Assembly (NCBI GenBank): GCA_029876055.1
Contig: CM056874.1
Coordinates: 7,874,001 to 7,938,000, forward strand
Reading direction: 5' to 3'
Source: Madurella fahalii
Taxonomy: Eukaryota > Ascomycota > Sordariomycetes > Sordariales
DNA length: 64,000 nucleotides
In this document: piece by piece, positions 10,365-23,100 of the stretch
Layout of the letters: each line of letters begins with the position of its first letter
Numbering within the stretch: position 1 is the stretch's first letter
Position numbers and translations under genes: made by a program
The notes under the pieces: model-generated
Seen by the model: only the letters and a program-made list of their open reading frames with translations
Told to the model about the DNA's origin: nothing
Database searches by the model: none

Positions 10365-12444
10365 TTAATTCGGTGAGCCTCTCCCTGGCCTCTTCATCTC
10401 GCTTCGCTGTCGCGGCGTCGTCAACTCTATGCGAACGCCCTCGGTCATGGGATCGAGCCGATCAAAGTCGGTGCCGCTAGGCCTGCTCACGAGGACACTG
10501 CCGCCGTACCGGCAATCGTCCTCGTCCCGCAACACCCTCCCCATTCCGGTGGCACCATCGACGACGTCATGCTCGAAGACGACCCTTTCGGGAGTGTGCA
10601 GGTTGTGTTCGAGCCACGGCGCGGGGTGGCCGACCTGCTCTCGATGGTGATGGTGGTGGGGATGGGGAATGGGATGGTGACGGTCCTGGGCCCCGGAAGG
10701 CGTCGGGCCCGCGTAGCGCATCTGGCCCGGCAGCCGCGCCGCCCCCAGCACGTCCCGCCGGTCCTCGCCCATCCAGATCTTGAAGTTGCCCGGCGCGCTC
10801 GACACGTAGCACACGTGGAACGGCAGCAGCCCGCTCAGCCGGTCCGGCGCCAGCTCCGCGTCCGAGTCGCTGTTAGCCCGCCCCGGCAGCGCCACCACCG
10901 GGATCGGGTACGCCGGCACCACGGGTTGCAATTGCAGCCGGCGCTGGTGCGAGTGCTGGCCGCTGTTGCTGTTGCTGTTGTCGCTGGCCGCTTCGTCTTG
11001 CGACGGCTGGGTCGGGTCGTGGAAGATGCCTACGTCGAGCTCGTACACGCGCATGCGGGTGACGGACTCGGCTGTCGCGATCACCCGGCCGGATTGGGCT
11101 GCGTAGGTGGACGGGCTGATCTGGAGGAAGGGGAGGTCGGCTTCGAAGATGCAGGGGAGCGTCGCGCCGCTGTCGAGGAGGGTGGACCAGAAGATCCGGG
11201 GGCCGTCGGGGTCTGCGGCGGTGGGGAGCGGGGTGCTGTCGGCGGTAGGGATGATGGAGGTCCTTCGGGCTTTACGCGGTGGGAGGTACCGGGTGGCACG
11301 GGTAGGGGTAGCGGTGGGGGTAGGAGGAGGAAGGTTGTAGAGTGCCGCGTCCCGGGAGACGAGCTCCTTGCGGCGGCGGAATCCCATCGTCACGCGGTAG
11401 TGGCCCATGTTCTCGGTCTTGAGGCGCCAATGGGCTAGGTTCTCAAGACAGAGACCCTTTTTGGCGAGGACAGTTGGCCCCCTGGTGGTCCCGCCGCTGC
11501 CGGATAAGGGCGGCTCGTACCATAGCCAGCCCGGGCCGTGCTGTGTGAGATAATGATCTAGGCGTTCACTGCGGTCGACGGTGAACGAATCGAAGCTTGC
11601 GCAGCGATCGACGATGCGGCCCGCCCAGATGAGAGTGTAGGAATCTGAGTAGGGTATGGCACCCGACTCGTAGCCGGCGATGGCGGCTTCGAGGTTGGCG
11701 CGCTCGGGGGCGAACTCACAGCTTTGGAGAAGGAAGCGGAGAAGGTCAAGGCGCTGTTGGATGGCGTTGTTGTGAAGGGAGGGGAGGGCGGATCTGAGGC
11801 GAGTCAGACCCCACGAGATGCGGTGCACATCCGAGATGAGTGGCTTACCTGGGTAGGGTATTCGCTTGATCCGTTTCGTCGAGCTGGTCCCTCTCCTGGA
11901 TAGCTTCCTGAAGCATTCGCGTGAACTCCGGGACTCCTTGGTACTGTTCGACCCACAGACGAGCTTGGGTTATCTTCCTGTCTGCTATCTCTAGTGGGCT
12001 GGGGTCTTCCCCTACAAGCCACAGCGGAGATCCTACGACAATGGACGGCTTCCATCTGCTGGGCCTAACGTTCGTATGCGGTTCGGTGGGGAGAAAAGTC
12101 GCCCCGGCATCCTGCCGCATCTGGTGTTCCTGCTGCTGCTGCTGCTCTGATCGCTGCTGCTCCTGCTCTGCCTCTATCCTAGCAATACTTCGCGTCCTCA
12201 TCCGCCGAGTAATGGTTTGTACGGCAACGTCACTACTCCTGCTGATGCGGTAGGCGCGATTGTGGCTGAAACTCTCGACATTTCGTGCCATACGACCGAG
12301 TGTAGACAATCGTCTTCTTGTTTCTCGAGCCTGGTCACTCCTTACGGCTCTCAAATCATGCTGCTGGGTCTGGCTAGCTCGCAGCACTGAGGAGTGCCTA
12401 CGCCTGGCAATACCATCAGAGTGCAGCGGCGCCTCTGTCGCCAT
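10365..12444 (-). CDS. Unrecognised protein with a retropepsin-like aspartyl protease motif
   Basis: Two minus-strand exons, 12444-11849 and 11793-10365, join across a 55-bp phase-2 intron (GTAAGC donor, CTGAC branch-like element, CCTCAG acceptor), giving 674 residues. Residues 1-110 are basic with a Q-rich stretch coded by a CAG/CTG-like run. Residues 190-350 look helical. At about 404-412 the sequence LLDSGATLP matches the catalytic D-[ST]-G-[AS] motif of retropepsin-fold aspartyl proteases; Asp406 would be catalytic. About 140 residues later DVLGAARL (546-553) resembles the second retropepsin signature (two hydrophobic residues then Gly). The gap is longer than in viral enzymes and contains an S/N/Q/H-rich insert. 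A six-histidine run follows the domain. No integrase, reverse transcriptase or LTR is present nearby, so it looks like a domesticated or cellular retropepsin-like protein rather than a live retroelement. The peptidase call is motif-level inference. Confidence 0.75.
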
Positions 12445-12998
12445 CTCGTGGTCTGTTGATGTCGTCTACTTTGCCCGTACTCTCTTGCTATGGTGCAGCG
12501 GAGTCATGAGCTTTACTATTGCTACTTCTGCCGTCCTCTCTTGCGTTCGGAACAAAGAGATATCGTCCACCTTGCAGATCCCACTCGCTGGAGCTGCCCA
12601 CATTCTGTCCCACGCCTTCAACTCAAGGTACTTCTTTGTGTTTCAACCACTGAAAGCTGAAAACGGGGGATAACCGCCGAGGCACCACAATCGAAGCTCT
12701 TTGCTAAATGAGCTTGAGCAAATGTATTGAAGCCAATCTTCATTGTGAACCCCCCCTTGGCATACATGCGACCGGCGCATTCCAGTCGCAATCCCCGCCT
12801 CTGCAACGCAATACAGATACGACACATGTACGGGGTGGGCGTCGTCTTTTGTCTCCGGGATTTTCCTTCACTTCCACACCTGTAGTGCCAGCGTTTCTCT
12901 TCCATTTCCGCATCTCTGTTGTCGCGCGGAACACGCAACCGTAGCTCAGGGGGCGCAACTCGCTACTGGTGGTCGGAATTGAGAACACCTTGCTTAAA
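12445..12998. promoter_or_regulatory. Shared divergent promoter region
   Basis: The 554 bp separate the start codons of the minus-strand retropepsin-like gene and the plus-strand 1175-residue gene. The spacer has no credible gene. Head-to-head arrangement suggests the two could be co-expressed; no specific factor site was recognised. Confidence 0.5.
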
Positions 12999-15900
12999 AT
13001 GTCGGATGAAATTTCGTCTAGCAACGAGGGATCGGCCAGTAGCCCCCTTCCGGAGGCGTGGTTAGAGCCAATACGGCAAAACGCTCACACCTCGTTATCA
13101 TCGACTGGGGACTTCGCTAGTACCTCTCCCCGTCAAAGGGTTCGGAAACGGGTTGACGGTGAGTATCCTTGAGACCCGAGAGTGCTGGAACCTGAAGCTC
13201 ATCCAGCCTTTGCCGCAGGCGTCTTCGTGCAATTCCTCATCGATTATGCCGCAAATAACCCAGAATGCCCGCCCCTGTTCAAGGCATACCTAGAGGATGT
13301 GGTTCTGAAACCGATAGCGGGCGACGAAGAACGCAGGCTCTGGGTTGAATACCAACTGAGAACCCCGGAGCTTAAGGAATATCACCTTGACACGACATTT
13401 ACCAGTGAGCTGGAAAAGTACACAGTGTATGATGACGTGTATGAGAGGAGAAGTACAGAGGCCGTGGTGCCTTGTGCTACAATCCCAGAGCGCTATCGGT
13501 CAAAGACAGGGACCAGACCGTCCCTTGACGGCGATCTTGAAGACGTTATTGAACCGCTCAAAAAGATGGGCGCGGGCGATGATGAGAATAAGGAGGGGGA
13601 GGGGGGGGAAACGAGATGATGAGCCGAATGCTCGACAGACTGCACTCCCTCGAAGCTGATCATACTCCAGAGGGGGACAGTAGCAGTAACATAGACGCTC
13701 GTGGACTGGAAAAACTTTTGCGCCAACTGCGGTCCATCCCATTCGTCTCCGCTCCTGACGCCCTTCCCAACGGAGGCCGCGCGAGGGACCGGACCGGACC
13801 CGACTGGAACGTCGCCTCTTGGTATAAAGGCACACGCCAACCCCCCTTGGCCGCCCGTCTCGAGAATGTCATCATATTTCTCGCCGACGAGGACGTGAAC
13901 CACTGCATCAACTGGAGGACAAAGTTCGCAGAAGTGGTGTCATATCTAGAATGGCTTACGCATGACGATGAGGATCACCAGCTGGAGGTAGCTGGGCCAG
14001 AGACGCGCGCCATGTTCAACGATGCCGTCGCCAAAGCCAAGGCTCATGCGCTGTTTGAGAAACACCGATACAACCCCACGCCATTAGAAGTTACCAAACC
14101 GCCCCGTGAGCCCCTCAGTTCGACACGGCTGAACTGGATGACAGAGACACACAACTGGCCTCTTCCGTCCCGCAACCCGGCCCCGAATCGAACTACCCTC
14201 CTCCCAAGGGCAACTCCTCCGCGCCCCCTGAGCCCAGTGAATAGGACGATCGCCAACAATCCCGATAATTTTCGAACCTACTGGATCTTTGTTGAGGAAG
14301 AAAAGAACTGGTGGCAGCCAGTTGCTGACGTCTCCGAGGATACTATTCCTTCAGGTGCCGTCGGCGACGAGCAAGACAACCTCACTTATATCGAATCCCA
14401 CGCCTTTGAGACTTTCTCCGGAGAGAACATCGGCTGGATTCGCCGCGATCCAACAACAGGCATAACTCTCCTCCCCGACGATACCTTAGTGGTTCCAGGA
14501 GACGCCAAGGGTTGGGCTAGAGAACGCGGCGCCCGTCGGGCAGGCCTTCAGCAGATGCTACGCGCGTACCATCCCACCAGCGCATACGCTTCACTCAGTC
14601 ACTTCGGGTGCGGGATTGTCCTGCCGATTGATGCTGCCAAACTGCGTGGGATATGCCAGAGCGCCGATGGCCCTCAGTGGACGCCTGTTTCGATGGAGAG
14701 ATCGCAGTTGCCCGAGACGTCAGGGGACCCTATGGCGTCCACAATTTATCTCCACAGCTCCTTTAGCAACATCAGCAAGGATCGGGAGCGGGCTAGGTTG
14801 TTGTGGGAAGCTCATAGAGAACCCAATCAAGGCTTCGTGAAGACGCTGCCAAAGAACCTGGCCTATGGCGGGCCGTTTGTGTGGCGCGGGCTCAACTCGG
14901 AAGAACAAGTTACCCAGGACTTGCAGCGCCAGTGCTACGCGACGCTGCGGACGCTAAAGGAGGCGTACCGTCGTATGCCACGTCCGGTGCTGGAAGCGGC
15001 GTTTAAGCTGGCTGACAAAGCCACGAAGGCAGTGTATGACAAGGGCCAGGCGCCCGATGGGCTGAAGTTTGCGCCAGAGGAATGGGCACCATATGGCTCG
15101 GGGACGTTTCCGAGGTATATCGACGCCGAGGAGATGCAGTGGCTCAGGTTCTTGGCGGGCGAGTGCATCAACAGCAAGACGTGGAATGGCCGTTTCGTGC
15201 CGGACACCCCTAAGGACAAGTACAAGCTGTTTCTCATCTTTGCTAGGCGAGTGCAGAAGCTGCTGAGCGACAGAAACCCAAAGGGATTGTTTAGCCGACA
15301 TGATGCTAAGGTCACCGTCGAGGAGTTGCTGAAGGTCATTAATGCCGGTAAAGACAACAGTGCCGTAATCAAGTGCGAATTCCAACCATACGACGCTTGC
15401 AGCTGGCTCGACAGGATGGATAAGAGTGGCCATATCAGGTAAGACTGTCCGATAAGTAGCTACTAGCCACAAGCCAGGAGCGCTGACCCATCCTCAGATT
15501 TCGCCTGGATCCGGCATGCTACGGCGTCATCCAGCGGCCGCTAACGGAGTACTTCCCGGAGCATCGCGTCATCTGGCCAACAGGGAAGGACTTCCGTACA
15601 CGTCCTAACTACTTGAGCTGTGTCGCCGACTGGAGCGCGGTCGTCTCCCTCGGTACCCCCGACATTAGCAGAGGCAGCAACATCTGGAACTTCTTCGCGT
15701 CTCTCGGCTTCCGCCTCGGCTACACCATCCACAAGATCGAGCAAACTAGCGCAAAACGAACCAAGCCCTTCGCACCGCTATCAAACGTGTACCTCAAGGC
15801 AGCCATTCGTAACTGGGAAGATACATACCTCCCTCAAGCGAAGCAATACCCGACGGATACAGCGCTCACCAAAATTCGCACTACGATCATCAACGAGCTT

Positions 15901-16715
15901 TCCGAGAACAACGTCATGCTCGCCCCGGTGCGAGAGCACGTCTACCTCGACCGCAACGACGAAGCCCGAACCGCCCTCGTGTGGGACCACAACTGGGACT
16001 GGGCATCCCCGGCCGCTCGGGGGCAGGCCCAAGACCGCGAACGGGGGCTGCATCGACGACGACAACGACGGCAATTCTGGTCCGTCAACCGCTGGCCGCT
16101 CGGCTGGGGCCACTTGTCTGCGCAAACCGAGAGCTCCGTCAGGAACGACGACAACCTGGACCCGGCCATGACATACGACCCCTTCACTCTGGACCCGACG
16201 GACAAGCGGTACATGCGTCCCAAGCTGAAGCCGTACCGCGAGGAGAAGGTCATCTTCCGCCCGGGACCGGCCATCTACCCCGTGGGGGACACAAAGCTGC
16301 AGCGGGAGGCGGTTGAGGAGCGGATTACGGACATGGTCCACAGGGGTGAGCACTCACAACTCTCAAGACATGTTTTTTCCAACCCCAAGCAAGCGATACT
16401 AACCAAGTTGAATCAGCTGCCCGTATAGATCGGCACTATAGACAACGCACGTGGTCCGACACCCTGGCCACGCTCAACCCTTTCGGGCGCTCTGCCTCGA
16501 GGCCAGGGGATCACGAGGACGAGGACAGCAAGCTGCCCTCTGCCAATCTCAAAGCGACGTTAAAGAGCTGGGACCCCCAGGCCGAGTGGGAGCGCCTCCA
16601 AGCTGTCCGACGGAAGCGGAAGGCCGAAGACATGGACATGGAGGGCTCGCCCCAGGAATATTGGGAGGAAGAGGTTCAGAGCGTAGATGTGGCCATGACT
16701 GGGATGAAGGACTAG
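12999..16715 (+). CDS. Large unrecognised protein, frame broken by 1 nt in a G8 run
   Basis: Four exons are supported: 12999-13158, 13219-15438, 15498-16345 and 16417-16715, with introns of 60, 59 and 71 bp (GTGAGT, GTAAGA, GTGAGC donors; an ACTAAC branch point in the last). All junction phases agree. Exon 2 contains one break: the upstream frame ends at TGA 13617-13619, while the downstream frame is open from 13592. The overlap contains a run of eight G at 13601-13608; one extra G would make a continuous 1175-residue protein. I recognise no domain. Visible features are an acidic, G/E-rich segment at the break, many tryptophans (for example EEEKNWWQPV), a helical middle, an R-rich block (GLHRRRQRRQF) and a charged C-terminus with KRKAEDMDMEG. 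The remaining roughly 970 codons are intact, so the break is recent, a sequencing error, or a programmed shift. It is divergent from the retropepsin-like gene. Confidence 0.72.
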
Positions 16716-17118
16716 GCGGAGCAATAGGATGCGTTGTGCACGGGTTAGGTAACAAGGGTCTCCATTTTTGGCTAACATAGGGAAATCTGTAGTGAAATGA
16801 AGTTGCTTTGACCAGACCACTCCCGAGTAGCAACTGGAAACAAAACCGGTCCGCTTGCCACCTGATACGCTAGCACGCTAACCTGTTAACAGACGCCCCA
16901 ACCGCAGATGCTCTAAGTGGGTTGCCCTCGCTTCGAGATGCCTCGAAATGGTGGTTCGTCTACTTCATTTCCACCAAGATCAAATGTCAAAGAGAGTATA
17001 ATCGCTGATACGCCGTGCCCAACACAAGATAATGCACCAGTAATCGCCCATCCTGTCCTAGCTATGCATAGTAGTAGTAGTAGTATTCATTTCCACCGCT
17101 TAGTCGCGCCACGGCCCT
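16716..17118. other. Convergent 3' intergenic region with an AGT microsatellite
   Basis: About 400 bp between the stop codons of the large unrecognised gene and FAB1. It holds both 3' UTRs and a five-unit AGT repeat at 17070-17085. No gene is visible. Confidence 0.6.
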
Positions 17119-20100
17119 TCATTCCAAATCCCCCTCAAACCTAGGCTTGGGAGTCGCCGGCGTATTCGGAGGGAGGCGGTTCCCAAAAGTATGCCAGCAG
17201 TTTGGCGCCTGCAAAATATACCTATTGACATACAACCGTTAGTTGAACCACTCTTGAACCGGCCTTTATCACAGCAGAGCCACATACCTCGCCATCGCCT
17301 CTCTAAACCGGCTCTTATACTCCTTCGGACTCGTCACGGTCGGCCTGTTTCTCCCGCCGCCCGCAAACCCGCGATTCTTGATCCAGCTCTCGAGCTGCTT
17401 GTCCCACGTATACGTGCGGATGCAATCGATGATCCCCACGACGAGCTCCTTCTTGACCTCGTCGACGGCCACCATCAGCGAGTAGTCCATGACGTCCTGC
17501 CTCGCCAAGAAGAGCGTATCGTTGAACACCGACGCCCGCAGCAGCCGTTTCGAGTGTTCCCGCGCGAAAAGTGGCGACTCGTATATGTATTCGACCATGT
17601 TCTCGTCTAGGAGCACCTCGTTCTGCTCCCCGGTCGACTGGATCCGCCGGTTACGCATCGAGCCCTTGAGGTCAAACGTGCGGCTCGGCGAGCGGTCGTA
17701 AAACAGGTTCTCCATGACCAAGAGGTCAAGCTTGATCTCAGTGTTGGTGAGCGGGTTCTTGATGATGATGCGGAAGAATCCCAGCATCTTGGCAATGACC
17801 GAAGGCAGGTCGTGGAAGAGCGCTTCGGCCATGATGTTGAAGTAGTCAGGCGCAAACCTGAGGAACGAGGTCGTCTCGCTGAGCGAGAGCGACTTCAGCA
17901 CAAGCCGGTCGTCTAGCGTCTTGAGGAAGACGGATTTTGTCTTGCCGCCCTTGGAATCCCACTTCAAGCACCTAGAGAGCGATTCGACGACGCGGTCGGC
18001 CACGCCGCACTTGCGCCGGAGGGCGTCGAACTGCTCGGCAAAGAATATCTTGCACATCATGCGCGCTGAGCCCTCGGTGAACTGGTACTTAACGTGGGTC
18101 CCAGTCGACCGAAGAAGGCTTTTTTCAAGCTCCTCTTCGTCAAACGCCGCCACCCCTGGATCCGATCCCGGCGGACCTTTCATCTCCAGACCGCCATCGC
18201 CGCTGTCGTCGGTGTCTCGCTGGTTTGACATTTTCCACCTCTGCCGGATTTCCGCGAGTTTCGACTTGTAGTCCTCAGAACTCAGCGCAAAAGCCACGAG
18301 CGAGCTGGGCTCGTCCTCTCTGACAATTACGTCCGAGTCGAAAAATATGTGATCAGTTGCGTTGATGGGATATTCCAGTTGAGGCCACCCACTGGCAGAG
18401 CGTTCGGCCCAGAAGTTGGTCAGCATAGTCATGAGGCTCTTCTTCTGATGCCTTGGCAGCTCTTCCGGAATCTCTTCGCTCGGTTCCAGGGATTCGGCGA
18501 TTTCCTTGACGCCGGGTAAGATGTCGTCGAGGGTAAGAGCAGAGTTATCGACATCACTGCCTGCACCCTCATCGTCAGAAGCAACCCGGCTCTCGAGCCG
18601 GCTATCCCCCGTCTCCGCTTCAGTAGCAGCCTCGTCGGGTTGCGAAGCCTGCGAGTGGGGCTCTTGCGGTGAGCCCGATTCTGTCTCTGAAGGCCTGGCC
18701 TGCGAACCGTCCGTTGCGACCTCCGACGTATGGGGCTTCTCATTCGTCTGCTTGTCGCTCTGTTCCTTGTCTAGAAGGTGGTCCTCATCCAACTGGCCTG
18801 GCTCTTCCACGGCCTGATTGACATCTTTGTAGACCTCTACTATGGTCTTCGTGGAAGAACGCGGCAGAAAAGCTCGTGTGTGGTGCATCTTGGCGGCACG
18901 CTGCTTGCGATCCTTCAACCTTTCCTTTTCAAATTCCCGGCTCAGCTGCTCAAAGTGGCGCGCGAGGGTCGAGACCTTAGATTCCCTCTTGTGGACGTAT
19001 CGCGGGATGCCAGAAGATCCGGTCTTACGATGATTCTTCAGGGCTCCCAGACCAATGCGATCGGTGAACTTCTTGTCTGCTTTCAGTGTGCTATCCGCAA
19101 GTGCTTTCTGCGTTTCGGCTGCTGCCGCGTCCTGAGCCTTCTGTTCCTTGAGAAGCTTGCCGATGGCCAACTGTCTTGGCAATGTTCCAGTCGGCTGAGA
19201 TATCGCACGGATCATTGGAGGCGACACAGCCGCCCCAGCCCGGCGGGTAAGAGCACGATCCAAGTTAGGCCGTGGGGTATCCGGGATATTCTCGCCGCCA
19301 GAGGTCAGGCTAGCAGCGTCGCTCAATGTGGCCCGCTGTTCCCGACGCAGTTTCTCCACCTGTTCTGTCAATGACGGTCTGGCCGGGACAGGAACAGGTA
19401 TCGCGCTAATCTGGCCGACGAACACCGACGCCGTGGAAGCGGTCGCCGGCACCGGCCCAACCGACTGGTCACTGTGGGGCTTGGTTGCCTCTAGCCCGAC
19501 GTCTACAGCTGGGAGCATGCTCTTTGCCAGGTTCACCGAGCTTGGGGTCGCAAGGTCGAGGGGCTCTACTCTTTCTAGGATCTCTTCGGCCTCATCTACC
19601 GCCCCATCGTTCATTGCGGGAGCAGGCTCCACGATTGGCGAATGGGGTGTCTCTTGTGGTTGACTGGCATCAGTCTCCAGAGTCTGGGATTCTGAATTCT
19701 GCGACGGCTTCTCGTCGGCCTCAGAGACACCAGGGGGGGTTGTCGCTGGCGTGGTTTTCTCCTCCGGCTCTGACGCGATAGATGTGGTCCCGTCGGTGCT
19801 CGGCAGAGACTCTTTGGACTCGTGGTCTGTAAACATCTTCTTCAGTTGGATGATGGTAAGCTGACGAACATCCTTGTCGGAGAGAAAGTCGGCTTCAAAC
19901 GCGGCAAAGGCGGCGTCCCAATCCGTCACCTTTTGGAGCATTTCGCGGATGACGGCGTTGAGTGGGATGATCTCGTAATACTTGGAGTTCATGTAGGCCT
20001 CTTGAAGGCTACGGATCAGCTCCGGTTGGTCCTCCTGAGCCTTTTTGGTGAGCCTCTCGACTTCAGCTCTGCATGCCTCGGCTTTTTCGGGGAGCACGCT

Positions 20101-23100
20101 GTCGATCCTGATGCTCTTGAGCCGAGCCCTGACCGAATTCATGAAACGATTCCAGCGCTCCTCAATCTTGGCGAAGATGTCATTTTTGAGCTTCAGGTCG
20201 TGTTCAACCTTCCACGTGATCCTCGGCCTCGGCACAATGACCTCGTAGAGATCAATAGGGTCGTAGTGCACTCTAACAACGATGTCGCGGTACAAATAGT
20301 AAAAGAACCGGATGTGATCTTTTTGGTGATCGTGCGGGCAACCGGTCTGAGGGTGCAGTCGGAGGCCTTGGCTCCAGAATGACAGCTCGAGGTACTTGCC
20401 GAACGAGTACTTCCAGGTGCTCACCGACATAGGCATGAGTCCAAGATGTTTCTTGCAATGCTTGCAGTAATTCCACATGCAGATGCCGGTAGCATCCTTG
20501 TCGGCGAGGTTCTCTTGGGGCTTCTCCGGGAAGTTCTCGGGCCATGCTGGCGATGTCTCTAGGATGACTGTGATGCGGGCGCTGTCGTGGACATACGTGC
20601 GGTGATGCTCATACATCTTCCGGTCACAGCCATTCGAGTGGCATACCAGCTCGGCACTCTCGCAGATGTCTTCTATGTATTGTCCCAGAGTACAGTCTTG
20701 GTCCATATTTCCATGCACGTCGGGATGTTCGTTGTAGAATTCGATGGCAACAAGTCCAGGCTCGGCGCATGGTATTTTGGTGGCTGTGCAAGTGACAGAG
20801 TACAGGACCACGATGTTTTGGTGAGAGTAGGGATCAAAGAGATCAAGGCTACCCTGGATGTAGTTCTCCCATTGCCTCGCTTGCGTTTGGTAGTTGTGTA
20901 GAGCTTTATCGTACTCGGCGTCGTGGACGGCATGGAGAACTTCCATGATCTGCCGGGGAGCTTTCTGGCCGATTTCGTGCACCATCTCGGGCTTGATCAG
21001 TTGAAAACGCTGTGACTTGAGCTTCTCGCTCTCGTTAGGATCCTCTACAATTTCCTGGTCGCGGAGACGCCGTAGGTACACCAGACGTCTCTCCTGCTCC
21101 CGGGCCTTCATGAGCAGATAAGGCTGCGTAAACTTGACAAATGGTGACGAAGACAAAATCCGCGTCTCGTACTTTGCAACCATATCGCTGTAGAAGGTTG
21201 GCATGGGGATATCTTCGGGTACGTGGACGTTAGAATGCGACGCCTGAAGGGATATCAACCTCTGCGCCGGCTCAGGAGTTGGTTCAACAGCCGGCTCAAC
21301 AGATGTCTCAGTGGTGGACTCATTGGCCTGCTCAGTGGGAGGCTCGGTTGCGGGCTCGCTGGCCTGCACAGTCAAGAGCGCAGCGGCGCCCCCAGTGGCG
21401 GGTTCAGGAACCGGCTCAATAGGGGGCTGTTCTGAGCCGGTAGTAGGGCTATCGCTGACCTGTAAAGGTTTCACGCTATCTGTGCTTTGGCGCGTTATAA
21501 CGATTGCAGGACGAGTGTTGGCGGGGTCCGGCACGCCGCCGGGCGACAACAGGAGGCTATCATCCGTGGGCAGTCTGGACGATAAAGTCGATGGGGCTAT
21601 GGATTCGACCTCGGGAGGGATCTGGACGAATTCGTCACGCATGAGACAAGACTCCAGCTTCAGGTTGTAGACGACGTAGACCATAAATTCGGCGATGCGC
21701 TTCATGCGCGACAGTATCTCGGTCGAGGCGCCGCGCAAGGCGATGGTGCAGCCGCGATCTTTTGGGCAGCCGGAGATGAAAATGTACGTCTTCTTCTTCT
21801 TGCCCTTAATTTCGTTGTTCACGAACGTCTTGATTTCGAAGCTCTCACACGTGCCCACCCGAGCGCCGAGGCTGAGCATGTCCATTGACGAGATAACCGG
21901 CATGTTCACGATCCGCGAGACGGCTTCGATGACAGACGGTTTGACATTATAGGCCACAGCAACGTTTGCGTCTGAGAGGTACTGCAGCGCCACTCCAGCC
22001 ACACTTTTCTCGACCAGCAACACATTGGGCTCCAGGCTGAGAATCCGGTTGACAACCATTCTCAAGTACTCCTTTTCCTGCTCGATGACCGGCTGCAAAC
22101 TCATAAAATGCTGCTCCGGATGGCGCTGGTACTCAATTGGAAACGTGATAATGACGATTCTCGGATTGCGAATCTTGCGTGGCATGCTTTTGAGAGCGAG
22201 GTTCTTGGTGAAGGCAACCCCGTGGACATAGACACTATCGCCTGGCTTCCCGCCGGGGATTTTTTTCAGTTTCACCCAGTGCCGGATGTCCATGTCGTCG
22301 CCGTTGCGAATGTCAGGGTCAACATCGTCGGCACATTTGTCGAGGATGGGAATCAAGGCCCTCTCCCAGCTTGCCGGGTTGGGAACATCGGCGTCTTCTA
22401 GCAACTGCCGGAACAGCTTCTTCACGTGCTGCATACTCACGGGGTTCAACCCCTCCTCGGTCGACTTTCCTTTGCGTATCGAGTCGCTCCGCTTCAGCCC
22501 CGGGGCGTCAATGCCGCTGTCGAATATTGACAGAGTGTCGGCCGAGGCCGAGGCTCCTTTGAGGATGGCAGATTTCGGCCGTGGAGAGCGCAGGTGGTGC
22601 ATATTGATACTCGCGATGCTGAGATTTCTCCTCCTTCCCGGTCGTGCGTGGATGGGCAGGCCCTGAAGCCCGCTACCATCGTCGAGGCCACGGCTTGTGT
22701 AGCTGAACCCACTGACGCTCTTGTCGCCTTGGCGGAATCGATGCTTTCTCCCTGCACTCAAGTACGTGCCGAAACTTGACCGGTCCGGCTCGAGGCTAGC
22801 TGGCTGGAACTCGCCACTGTTCATTGTGGCAGCAATGCTGCCCATCTGCTCATCGGCGCTCGATTCGTCAGACATGTAAGGCGCCAGCTCTGGGTCAATG
22901 ATGTTGTCGTCATGGAAGGCATTGACATTGGGCTTCTTCCCCAATTCATCGCCGGCCGGCGTGCGGAACGGAGCCCTGTCGTCGGTAGGTGTCTTGAACC
23001 TGGTCAGAAAATTGTGCTTGGAATGGTGTCGATGATGGCCCGAGGACTGCGGCCGGCCAACCGCGAGCGATTTGAGCGATCGTGACGAGCCCGGCCGGCT

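Noticed and set aside
10569..11438. Plus-strand open frame of 289 codons
   Set aside because: Antisense shadow of the retropepsin-like gene; R/V/G-rich composition typical of reverse frames of G+C-rich coding DNA.
10365..12444. Live retrotransposon explanation for the DSGA-containing gene
   Set aside because: No LTRs, integrase, reverse transcriptase or RNase H motifs nearby, and the gene has a normal spliceosomal intron.
13606..13612. GGGAAAC, a known -1 slippery heptamer, at the frame break
   Set aside because: Its register is wrong: the incoming frame reads GAA ACG, not GGA AAC, so only slippage on the G run itself could work.
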